This document shows positions 55,108-64,000 of a stretch of DNA of 64,000 bases, in pieces. A program made the translations under genes and the position numbers. Below the pieces are notes generated by a model that made no database searches, was not told the origin of the DNA, and saw only the letters and a program-made list of their open reading frames with translations. The stretch comes from Lycium barbarum (lineage: Eukaryota > Streptophyta > Magnoliopsida > Solanales > Solanaceae): assembly GCF_019175385.1 (NCBI RefSeq), contig NC_083341.1, positions 21,522,203 through 21,586,202 on the forward strand, written 5' to 3'. Numbering within the stretch: position 1 is the stretch's first letter; every line of letters begins with the position of its first letter.

Positions 55108-56494
55108 TACTACCTTCCATAAAGACCTCAGTCCACAGTAAGAAAAGTAATCAAAGCTTCTTATAACTCACCTATTACTGAAAACTGTGGTGGGATAGTA
55201 AATATATTTTTATTTTTAAGTAGGGGTTTTAAATTCGAGCCCTAAAAATAAAATTACCTTTGTTTGGGTTCACTTTATCTCCTAAGTGAAACTCCTCAAT
55301 ATGAAATTCAATTAATTATCATATATTGTCACAACCTTCCAAGTTACTTTCGAGGCAATGAGATCTCTTGCCTTCTTACAATTTGAATATAAGAAAATGA
55401 CTTTTTCAGATATCTTATGTGTTATTTTCAGATCTTTTATGTGTAAAAAATTAAGATCTCATATAAAAGGGTGATCAAACTAAAAAAAAGTTTGTAAACG
55501 TTTAAAAAACATTTCTCCCGTTATTTTCCACTTGTAACTTACATGCAATTAGTTTTAGACGACTTAATTATGTAAACAATTTTTACATTGTAATTATTTC
55601 TTTCGTCCAAAATACTTGTTCTGTTGCGCTTTTTGAGAATCAAACTACATGATCTTTGACCAATATTTTAATAAGTATTTTTTCACCATATTAATAAGAG
55701 ATGATTTGCAACTTATATTTTTGTATAGTTCTTGAATATCTAAACTTTAACTTTAGAATATTTAATTAATCTAATCTAGTTTAGCTCTGAAAATTAGCCA
55801 ATTAAATTCTGGAGAAGCGAAATGTGTGATAAGCATTTTGGCAAAGAGGGAATAATATATGAAAGGTAAATCTTTTTTTTGGGGGGGGGGGGGGGGGGTG
55901 GTAAGCAGACAAAATGGTGTGTAAAAAAAAAAAAAAAGAGAAAATGAACTTCTATACTATTTGAATAGAACTAATTAAAATATTTACCCTGCGAAGATCC
56001 TTTATGTTGTTATTTTATTGATTTGCATTACATAATTTTTACGAATCTCCAATTAAAAAGTCACACCGCTAAAAGAACTTGTAACAGGTTATTGATTTTT
56101 TGAATCAATAACCTGGAGGCTCCCCTCCAGTAGCAATTTCCTCCGGTTGGTACAGTGTATATTTAGAATTGTGACAACTGTCCATTTCTAGATCTAATGG
56201 CCATCATTTATTTAACTAAAGCAACCCCTCAAACCATGGTTAAACCCCCTACTTACTACTATGATTTATCATTTCCATGTTTGCAACATCAAAATGGGAG
56301 AAAATCTTACTCCTCCTATCAGATTTTATTTGCAATCTCCAACTGCTCCTATCGAAAAACAAAGATTAAACTCATTTTCATGATTTTAGAGCCTGAGTTT
56401 TTCATGTATGATTTTCATACTTTTAGTAACTCTTTACATAGAGATTGGTCTTTAATCCCTCAAACTAAATTTCAAATAAAAAACAAAAGAATAA

Positions 56495-56496
<2 letters not shown>
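55108..56496. other. No recognisable gene; G and A homopolymer runs
   Basis: A long G run at about 55881-55898 is followed by an A run at 55926-55941. AT-rich elsewhere. The frame at 56197-56589 runs into an AT microsatellite and is not convincing as a protein. Confidence 0.4.

Positions 56497-56555
<59 letters not shown>
56497..56555. repeat. (AT)n microsatellite
   Basis: About 29 TA units bordered by 'aataaccta' and 'tgcaatacg'. Confidence 0.95.
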
Positions 56556-56558
<3 letters not shown>

Positions 56559-56849
56559 ATACGTATGTATTATGTGTGTGTGCGCATGAAAAGAAATAAG
56601 TCAATAGCTAAGTGCTACGTCTCTAATTCTTCTTGCAGAAAAAGTTCCATGTTTGTTTTTTTTACTAGTACATCTTGTTTAGGAAGAAATGAAACAGTTA
56701 AATAAAAGTAATAAGTCAATTGCAAGGTGCATGCGAATATTTTTTTTCAACAAGAAGATTTCCCAGCAAATTTTTGGTTGCTTGTTTTATTTACCAAGAT
56801 TCTCTCCTATTTTGGTGCTGCAAACATGGAAAGGATAAATCAGATAATG

Positions 56850-57155
56850 CACTACAAGAAAGTATAGAAATCGCAATAAATTTTTTTATATTTGGCAATA
56901 ATTTAGTTTTATTGTTGGCAAATAATTTTTTTGTTGTCAAAGAATTTAATTTTGTTGTCATAGTATTGATTATTGTTGCAAAAAGTACTTTTGGCAACAA
57001 AAAAAAAAGTTGTTGCACGTTGTTGCAATAACAGCCGTTGAGAAAAGTTCATGCAACAAAATATTTTTTTTGTTGCCAAAAGTACTTTTTGCAACAATAA
57101 TTCATCTATGTCAATAAAAAAAAAATTGTTGCCAAATATAATTTTTCTTGTACTG
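56850..57155. mobile_element. CACTA-type MITE (306 bp)
   Basis: Begins 'cactacaagaaagtatag' and ends 'tttttcttgtactg', close to the CACTA terminal signature. The interior is almost entirely inverted words built on 'tgttgcaa' and 'ttgccaaaagtac', so it can form one long hairpin. The flanking triplets (atg and tcg) do not match, unlike the copy at 63325-63625, which lies in the opposite orientation. Short frames here are repeat artefacts. Confidence 0.8.
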
Positions 57156-57795
57156 TCGATGTGATCCTCCCAAATAATTAATGTAGGCTCACTGCACAAA
57201 CAAGAAACAACCTAGTTTTTTTGTCCTTAATATTGAGGCCGGTGCTTAAAGTTGATTGGAAAAAGACTTTCACGGCTAATAATTCTAAATTACCCTCGAA
57301 GAAATTGCAGGATAAAGTATAAGTGTGTATATATATATATATACAGGTCAGTGAAGGACTGCCTTCCTGCACCTACTTGTAATGGGACAGCCCCCATTTT
57401 AGAGTAAGTAGGATTTCTATGTAAGCTTTCAAAAATAGAGAAAGAGGAACAATCCTCACTTATTCTATAGTTCTCGGAGAACATCAAAAGAGTAAGTTCT
57501 ATATATGTCTCTATTCATTGAAAAGGAATTCTTTTTTTCTCCTAGCCTATTCATGAGCAGGAAAAAGTATATAGAAATGAAATACTGATTTTAGTCTCCA
57601 ATTAAATAGTATTAACTTCTCCTATAAGAGGATTATTGACCAAATGTCTTATCTAGCTTGTTATTAATATGCTTCAATATTACTCAAAAAGGACATGATT
57701 ATGCTTTCGAAAACTAATAGGTACAAAACAAATATTAAACTAAATAAAAGGCTAGCAAGAAATTCCACAAAATTGGTTGAGAACAACCTTACAAG
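57156..57795. other. No gene seen
   Basis: Moderately AT-rich spacer with a short TA run at 57328-57343. The two minus frames at 57178-57487 have no known domain. Possibly low-copy DNA. Confidence 0.35.
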
Positions 57796-58507
57796 CAGGG
57801 TTGGCATAGTTTGGGCCAACTCGAAATTCAAACCGAAATTTGAATGTTTTGGATATTTGGTTTGGATTTTTGGATTTCAGAGTTTATTTTTAAAAAATTT
57901 GGATTTCGGATTGGATTTTGGATTTAGTCCTTCGAATTTTTGGACATCCGAAAATCCGAAGTTTTTATACCTTATATTTAGCCCTATCCATATTATATAC
58001 GCCCATTACTAATTAGTCAAAGGTTTAATAGATTAGTAACCTATGGCCATACCCATTATAGTATTTAGTTAAGATCAACATGAAATTTTCTACTAAATTA
58101 AATATAATATTGCTTGCAGAGTTGGAGTTTACTTCATTACTTTTAGAATAAGGCAGATTCCAATGAAACAGAGGAAATAATGTAGAATTGAATTATGTGA
58201 CTTGATACCTTAATTTTGGTGTAGTGGTACCAATTCGTTGCTAAATTCATATATTCGGTTTCACATTATGTGAAGAGTTGTACCTTTGTTACTAGGGTAC
58301 ATGAATTTTGTTCTTAATAAGCCTACTTTAAAGACTGAAAAGTCGAAACCGAAAATTCGAAATATCCAACCCAATTAATCCGAAACCGAACTTAAAAAAT
58401 CCAATCCGGTCCGAGCTTATTTGGATTGGAATTTCTTCAATCCAAAAACGTGAAAATTCAAACCGAACTTTTCATATCCAATCCGACGGCCCGAACGCCC
58501 ACCCCTA
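57796..58507. mobile_element. hAT-like MITE or foldback with 'GGGTGGGCGTTCGG'-type ends
   Basis: The left end 'cagggttggcatagtttggg' and the right end 'ggcccgaacgcccacccctac' are diverged inverted repeats. Sub-terminal 'ccgaaaatccgaag' and 'ccgaaaccgaacttaaaaaa' words fit a widespread family of plant hAT MITEs. Possible flanks are weak. Length is about 710 bp and no protein is encoded. Confidence 0.65.
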
Positions 58508-59645
58508 CCCACGAGGGTGCCTTTTCCCAACCACTAGCAAAGTGGTCCTCTTCTAGTAAGTTGACAGCATAATTCGGATTTGCACTCATCTTTCTATAAC
58601 TAGAAAAAAGAAACGTTACGAAGTTTTCTATGACGATGTAATGCTTGTACTTTTGCTGGTACTAAGGAGCTATAGGCCTTCAGCTACCAGAGTTATTGTT
58701 CTCTTCTTCTTGTCTCTATTAACATTTATATTGGTAAAAGAATTTAGTATCTATTATATATACCTAGCTGGTTTAGCTTATCTTCTTAATTTCAACTCCT
58801 TTTGCTTTTGGGATTCTCTTTTCATTGTACGTATTTCTAGCTTAAAGACGTGCAATATCTACTCTTTGCTACTTCAAGAAAAAAAGATACCCCGTGCTAC
58901 TTGTCAGGTCATTTGAAACAAGTGAATTGCATGTACCGCGAAGACCACGGCAGGTTAAATATCTTACAATTCACCTTTGTGAGTAGACTTTTCATATTTA
59001 AAAGATCTTGAACTAAAGTGTCTCACTATCGTTGAAAGAATGAGTCCTTATTTTTGTATATGATCTTGGATAATTTTCATCTCATAAGTTAACTACTTTT
59101 CAAATTTGAATCAGGCCCAAGATCCATTTTGTAACTTCGGTGCAAGCAAAATTGAAAGAGTCCTCTGTTACAAGCATCTCAAGATCTAGCATATGGCTAG
59201 CTGGAGCCAACTAGTAGCTATTAAAGTGTTCTAGATGGATTTCGTATTGTATTTGTGAATTGTAATGCTATTTATCAGGGCATTTGATGATTTGAACCAT
59301 TTGTTGTGAAAAATGCTAACTAAAAAGCCATAAAACAACAAAGGAGGGTCACTAACATCTCATGTTGACACCCACATGTGAACCTACCCCTAGCTAACAC
59401 CAATGAAAAGACTACAGGTCTATTGTGTGTATGGGACCTGATAAAATTAAACCTCTATTGCGTTTTAAGGGAACCAATGAAAAGATTACGAGTCTGTCCA
59501 AGAAAAAGGATGTGTGTTATTGTAATGTTTACCCCCACAAAATGATCCTCCAAATCTCCTTCCTCCACACTCTCTCCTTGTTTTTCTCACTTCCTTACGC
59601 GCTGGCCATACAAAAAAGACCCGGTAAAGGTGTTAATTATCAACA
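58508..59645. other. No recognisable gene
   Basis: The 91-codon frame at 58641-58916 has a hydrophobic N-terminal half but no family I recognise. The 104-codon frame at 59425-59739 ends in the next repeat. Neither is supported by codon composition or a promoter. Confidence 0.35.
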
Positions 59646-59763
59646 AAGGTGGATTAAGAATTTAAAATTTATGAATTTTTACGATGATTTTAAGTTAATG
59701 TACAAACAACAACTAAATTTAAAACACACACATATATGAACTTATAAGTTAGCTCCGCCTGAT
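59646..59763. repeat. Diverged hAT-type MITE fragment
   Basis: 'ggtggattaagaatttaaaa' and 'aagttagctccgcctgatcc' resemble decayed ends of the hAT MITE family seen at 7171 and 53430. No target duplication was assigned. Confidence 0.4.
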
Positions 59764-59885
59764 CCTGGCATTGGCGCATGCTCTACATCCTCAAACACAG
59801 GTTCTCGGTGCAAAGGTCAAGGAGCCAAATAATTGGAAAAATTTGGCAAATAGTAATCACTTTATAATAGACTGTTAATTAGTAC

Positions 59886-60112
59886 TCCCTATGTCTCAAT
59901 TTATGTGGCATAGTTGACCATGAATTTGGACATAGAAACTTTAAGTTTTTTGAAATAAAATTTATATTTTTAGAAACTCACGTAAAAAATACTATAAATC
60001 ACAATAATTATCAACTTAAAATATTTAAAAGGCATATAAAAATATTTTGGTCAAAGAAAATTTTGATTGACTTTCAAAATCCAAAAGGAGCCACATAAAT
60101 TGGGATTGGGAT
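59886..60112. mobile_element. Stowaway-like MITE
   Basis: The left end 'tccctatgtctcaatttatg' and the right end 'ccacataaattgggattggg' are inverted Stowaway-type termini. Internal words such as 'ttgaccatgaatttgg' and 'tttggtcaaag' are also paired. It sits about 330 bp upstream of the ERF gene, so it may lie in its promoter. Confidence 0.72.
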
Positions 60113-60401
60113 GAGAATAGTAATAATTAATTATCATTTCAAAACTTAACTACTTTTTAATACGAAAAATAAAATTTGAACGAAAATATGGAAAAACTCT
60201 TGCCAACGACCTCTGTTCGATCACATAGTTGGAGACACTTGGAGTAGGTTGGGTACGTAGCTTCAGGTATCCCATTCTGCGAGTGGTGCTCGACATTTCC
60301 ATACTATGCCATATACGATCGACAACACACTGTTGGAAGGGTTAATTTCGTAAAAACCTAAACAAATTTTTTGTCAGGTCCCATGCAGACGTAAATACTC
60401 T

Positions 60402-60408
60402 TATTTAA
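60402..60408 (+). promoter_or_regulatory. TATA-like box of the ERF gene
   Basis: 'tatttaa' lies 38 bp before the ATG, so the mRNA would begin close to the start codon and its leader would be short. No alternative TATA is as well placed. Confidence 0.45.
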
Positions 60409-60445
60409 GGCCACTTCCTAAGACATATCACTTGTTACATTTGCA

Positions 60446-60979
60446 ATGGAGCAAACAAAATCACTACCATGCAATGACAATGACACAACCACATCGCCGG
60501 CAACAAATGGGGGTACGAGGAAACCGGTTTATCGCGGCGTCCGGAGACGACGATGGGGAAAATGGGTGTCGGAAATTCGAGAACCAAGAAAAAAATCACG
60601 CATTTGGCTAGGTTCTTTTTCTTCTCCTGAAATGGCAGCTAGAGCTTATGATGTGGCGGCTTATTGCCTCAAGGGATGTAACGCACAGCTTAATTTTCCT
60701 GATGAAATAGAGCAATTACCGCGACCGATTACTTCCGCAGCCAGAGATATTCAGGCAGCAGCAGCAATGGCAGCAAATGCGGAAATTGTGAAGAAAAAGA
60801 ATCATGAAGATTTTGGTAACGATGATTTTTGGGAGGAAATTGAGCTGCCAGAATTGAGGGATGCCGGAAGATATCAGTGTTTTTCATCGGAAAATAGTAA
60901 CTTGAATGGGAATTATTATACCTACTCTGAGGTATGGCAATGGAATTCTTGTGGTGTGATGTTTCCAAGTGATATATAG
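60446..60979 (+). CDS. AP2/ERF transcription factor, DREB A-4 (TINY-like)
   Basis: The 177-residue protein is intronless. Its AP2 DNA-binding domain spans about residues 28-86 ([38 protein letters not shown]). The Val-41 and Glu-46 positions are those of DREB proteins. After the domain, [17 protein letters not shown] matches the A-4/TINY subgroup. The acidic [12 protein letters not shown] at about 126-137 may be an activation segment. Such proteins bind DRE/CRT or ERE promoter elements in the nucleus and act in stress and growth responses, as established for the family. The start is the first ATG in frame, with no in-frame upstream alternative supported. A C tract begins a few bases after the stop. 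Exact ortholog unknown. It is the only gene here that looks functional. Confidence 0.93.
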   Translation: MEQTKSLPCNDNDTTTSPATNGGTRKPVYRGVRRRRWGKWVSEIREPRKKSRIWLGSFSSPEMAARAYDVAAYCLKGCNAQLNFPDEIEQLPRPITSAARDIQAAAAMAANAEIVKKKNHEDFGNDDFWEEIELPELRDAGRYQCFSSENSNLNGNYYTYSEVWQWNSCGVMFPSDI

Positions 60980-60987
60980 GAGTCACT

Positions 60988-61020
60988 ACCCCCCTCCCCC
61001 CCCCCCCCCCACTCCCCCCC
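60988..61020 (+). repeat. C-rich homopolymer tract after the ERF stop codon
   Basis: Runs of C interrupted by single T and A residues, then an A run. It lies in the likely 3' UTR, about 10 bp after the stop codon, and should be length-variable. Confidence 0.9.
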
Positions 61021-61029
61021 CCAAAAAAA

Positions 61030-61859
61030 AGAGAAGGAATTATCTATAAAATTGGTTGCTAGTCTATCGCTAAATGGCATGTAGTTAATAAGATTTTTTG
61101 ATAATTCGTTGCTAACTCATCGTTAAATAGAAATAACAATGGATTTTTATTGTTTAGCGACATAAGTTATCAGTGTTGATTCATGTATATTTTTTAGTGA
61201 GTAATACCTTCATAGACGAGTGGAATTGTGTAATTATTAATGTACAAGTTATTTTGGTAAAAACGAGAGTGAATATATGCAATATTACATAGATGTTTTT
61301 CAGGTTTGGGCTTTATGCTCAGGTCATTCGTGTAAAAAGATTTTTAGATGACTCTTTCAAGTGAATGCTATTAGTTCATCAGGAGAAGATTTATACTATG
61401 TCAGTCAAACAGAATATAAGGTATCTAAGGCGGATTTAGGATTTTGAGGTTTCGGGTGCCATACTATTTTGAAAAACGAATTGATCTATTTTGAACTTCG
61501 GTTCGGGTTATTCATTTTTTCAATTTATACAGACAAACCAACTGCCTCATCATTTTGGGCTTCGACTTAATTTTGTTTTAGCTTCGCTTCGGTTTATTCG
61601 TCACTTCGATTTAGATAAACAAATCCACTAAACGAAATGATTTAATAATTAAAATAACTTTGAACAAAGCATATAACTACTTTAATAGTATTACTATATC
61701 AACAAAAATGTACTTATTTATTATAATTGTCCTCGATGAATTTTCATATTCTCGAGCTATCGTCTGACTCAAGGATAGATAACTAAAATTAGAAGTAGAA
61801 CTCATTGTAGATGATGTTGGGATTTCAAGAGTCAAATGAGTTATTTTTTTACCGTCATA
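61030..61859. other. No gene seen; MITE-like fragments
   Basis: 61045-61170 contains 'ttgctagtctatcgctaaat' and 'gttgctaactcatcgttaaa', near repeats suggestive of a MITE. About 61435-61630 starts 'aaggcggatttaggattttg', like an eroded hAT MITE end. No coding sequence. Confidence 0.4.
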
Positions 61860-62052
61860 TTTTTCATATGCCTTTTTAATATTTTAAAATTTATTAATTA
61901 TTGTGACTTATAGTATTTTTTACGTAGTTTTTAAATAAGTAAATTTTTATTTCGAAAATTTATAAATTTTGTATTCAAACACACGATCAAAATTAAAAAT
62001 TTGAATTTCGAGAAGTGAAAAATATCATATAAATTGAGATAGAAGAAGTATG
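61860..62052. repeat. Half of a Stowaway-like MITE
   Basis: The right end 'aaatatcatataaattgaga' and the interior 'gtgacttatagtatttttta' match the right half of the Stowaway at 59886. The other end is missing. Confidence 0.5.
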
Positions 62053-62435
62053 GACTATAAAACAGAAGCAAGAATTAATAAAATTTAATAAGTCAATAGT
62101 AGGAGTAACTCATAAGGGAGAGCTCATAAGGAAAAAGAAAGAAAAGAAGAAACAAAATAGAAAAAGAAAAGAAGAAATAAGGAAAAGTAAGAAAAGAACA
62201 GCAAAATAAGAAAAGAATGGAAGAAAAAATGAGATCAAAATTGGGCCAGGTGGATTCGTCCCAGGCGCTGGGGAAACAACCATTTGTAATTCCGCGTGCC
62301 ACTTTGTATAGTGATACAAGTTTGCATATATACACACACCGAATTTCAATCGAGGTGTGCGGGTGGCGTGACACTCCTCCTCAGTAGATCTGCCCTTGTA
62401 TACTACTTGCTCTGCTTAGTGATAGTTTATTAACA
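62053..62435. other. No gene seen; purine-rich strand 62115-62240
   Basis: 62115-62240 is almost purely A and G on the plus strand ('gaaaaagaaagaaaagaaga' words). Minus frames here read long Phe/Leu/Ser runs and are artefacts. Confidence 0.4.
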
Positions 62436-62610
62436 TAATCTCTGTCTCAATTTATGTGACGTATCTATATTAGCATAAAATTTTAAAAAAAATTAAAATA
62501 TATGGCCCGAAACACATAATTATTTATGTGGCTATAAATTATCTCATTAAAAATAAATTAAAATTTTAAAATTAAATTATTTCTCTATATAAAATATCAT
62601 CTTAATGTCC
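62436..62610. repeat. Truncated Stowaway-like MITE
   Basis: Starts 'taatctctgtctcaatttat' and shows the same AT-rich interior ('ggctataaattatctcatta') as the copy at 1522. The right end is not found. Confidence 0.6.
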
Positions 62611-63160
62611 GTTTGCTTTATGAGTTTCCAATTACAGCACACGAGTAAAATGGATTAGCTAATAGCTAGAATAAATTGGTAATTGATGAGAATCTAGCTA
62701 GAGTGGATTCCACTTACGTACTTTTAAGCTCCATCCTAACCCCTATTTTTTTTTCCTTTTCCTTCGGGTATTTAGGTAGGGTTAATTCGTATTGAAAAAC
62801 CTTCTAACTACTTTTTTAAACTAAAAGTTAGTTCGGATTATATGTACTATATATCTCATGTAACCATTTCTTCTTATGGTCAGTTATCTCCGTGGAAATT
62901 GCATCCAATGACATTAGAAATTGGCGGTCTTGACTTTTTTTATCCCTGTTTATTTCATAAAAAAACTTCCAAAGTTAAAACTTATTAAATTTGAAGGTTC
63001 CTATCAGGCAAGTGAGGTCAAAAGTTTAAAATCATCCACCGTTAAAATCATTCTTTTATATCATTTGTTATATCCTTTGAAATTTTTTGTGTCCATGCCT
63101 TGAAGCATGAGCTTTGAATTAATCCATTTCCTTGGGGCTAAGTGTACCAGTAGCCATTGT
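62611..63160. other. No gene seen
   Basis: AT-rich spacer. 'ttagctaatagctagaataa' near 62655 hints at a small inverted repeat. The 60-codon frame at 62921-63103 has no support. Confidence 0.35.
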
Positions 63161-63164
63161 AGTG

Positions 63165-63722
63165 GAAGAAATTGCACGGTTTGTGCTTCAAATGGGTCGG
63201 TCTTTAATTTTTGCTTTCAAATGAACTGGTCTTTAATTTTTTTTTCCTTTCAAAATTGAACTTATGCATGCGGAACATAAGTTCTTTAAGGACGCAGGAG
63301 GTAGCTCGTGGAATATTATGATGCCACTACAAGAAAAACTATATTTTGCAACAATTTTTTTTTTATTGTCATAGATTGATTATTGTTGCAAAAAGTATTT
63401 TTGGCAACAAAAAAAAAAAATGCATGAACTTTTCCCAACGGCTGTTATTGCAACAACGTGTAACAATTTTTTTTTTGTTGTCAAAAGTACTTTTTGCAAC
63501 AATAATCAATACTATGACAACAAAATTAAATTCTTTGGCAACAAAAAAATCATTTGCCAACAATAAAACTAAGTTGTTGCCAAATGTAAAAATTTTTGTT
63601 GCGATTTCTATACTTTCTTATAGTGTGCCAAAATATAAACTTATGTCCCACGAAAAAGTTGTTTGCATTAAGGGGCAAAATTAAAGAATAGCACAAAATA
63701 AGAACAAAAGTGCAAATGACCC
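63165..63722. repeat. Foldback repeat copy E, interrupted by a CACTA MITE
   Basis: The left part carries 'ggtcggtctttaatttttgc' and 'ctggtctttaattttt'. The right part ends 'aacaaaagtgcaaatgaccc', matching the inverse of the family start seen in copy C ('gggtcatttgcgc'). The CACTA MITE at 63325-63625 was inserted into it. The tRNA-like boxes are not visible in this copy. Confidence 0.5.
63325..63625. mobile_element. CACTA-type MITE (301 bp) with perfect 3-bp TSD
   Basis: Begins 'cactacaagaaaa' and ends 'ttcttatagtg', near-perfect inverted termini with the CACTA signature. The triplet 'tgc' flanks it at 63322-63324 and 63626-63628. The interior is rich in 'ttgttgc' and its inverse. Related to the element at 56850-57155, in opposite orientation. 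Confidence 0.9.
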
Positions 63723-63779
63723 TTTGTAGTGCTGGTGTTTAAAATACATTCAGCATTTTTGAAGTATTTAAAATATAGC

Positions 63780-64000
63780 TATAACTTAGAGCCAGTTTGA
63801 ATTCACTTATTTTAGGTGTTTTTAAGCCAAAATAACTTTTAAGTACTTTTACAGCGTTTTGGATAAGATAAAAAAAAAGTGCTTTTAAGCATTTATTTTT
63901 AAATCAAAATAAGCAAAAAATTCTAAGTTAATTAGAAATCCCAACTTAAACAGACTCTTACGGTAGAGATCCATTTTCCTGAGTTTGAACTTGAGAACAA
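63780..64000. repeat. MITE-like fragment and window end
   Basis: 'agccagtttgaattcactta' at 63791 and 'ccaacttaaacagactctta' at 63941 resemble eroded paired ends of an hAT-type MITE with a 'aaaaaagtgcttttaagca' interior. Nothing else was supported in this stretch. Confidence 0.4.

Noticed and set aside
56197..56589. 130-codon plus frame
   Set aside because: It ends in an AT microsatellite and the rest is AT-rich with no recognisable motif.
58641..58916. 91-codon plus frame with hydrophobic N-terminal half
   Set aside because: Could suggest a small membrane protein, but the composition follows the T-rich DNA and no promoter, homology or motif supports it.

Overview
This window looks like repeat-rich nuclear DNA from a dicot, most likely Solanaceae. 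The evidence is family-level: long Tekay-type gypsy LTRs ending TGTCACGACCC/TGACA, a Tat/Ogre gypsy element with two RNase H domains, an RTE-type LINE 3' tail, and several MITE types common in that family. I cannot assign a genus. Only one gene looks intact: an intronless AP2/ERF (DREB A-4, TINY-like) transcription factor at 60446-60979 (+).

Region 1 (1-9840) is a mosaic of small elements: the end of a Tat/Ogre-type LTR, four copies of a palindromic foldback family carrying a tRNA T-arm-like box, a Mutator-type foldback MITE with a perfect 9-bp target duplication, a hAT MITE with a perfect 8-bp duplication, and Stowaway-like MITEs. The largest foldback (3782-5464) holds three tandem 427-454 bp units, each palindromic, two of them almost identical.

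Region 2 (10370-30381, minus strand) is a decayed plant mobile domain (PMD, MAIN-like / 'phosphatase 7 long form homolog') gene broken by three gypsy insertions. A Tekay solo LTR (21617-30034) split its first exon, and a Tat/Ogre solo LTR (22364-28098, perfect 5-bp duplication) is nested in that. A Tekay element (10709-18654), with a full 5' LTR, broken gag-pol and a truncated 3' LTR, sits in the 3' part. Reading the gene across these breaks gives a coherent order of exons and splice sites.

Region 3 (30382-53400) is mainly LTR retrotransposon: an AT-rich tract with about 195-bp repeats, a Tekay solo LTR (31383-34007), a Tat/Ogre element on the minus strand (3' LTR 35667-39933, tandem-repeat-bearing 3' UTR, integrase to gag at 42968-50040), and another Tekay LTR (50291-52927) where the Ogre 5' end should be.

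Region 4 (53400-64000) is gene-proximal: a hAT MITE, a 5'-truncated RTE LINE, two CACTA-type MITEs in opposite orientation, a larger hAT-like MITE, Stowaway MITEs and the ERF gene with a TATA-like box upstream and a long C tract directly after its stop. I saw no rRNA, clear tRNA gene or CRISPR array. Most boundaries were read by eye, and all identity statements are eye estimates.
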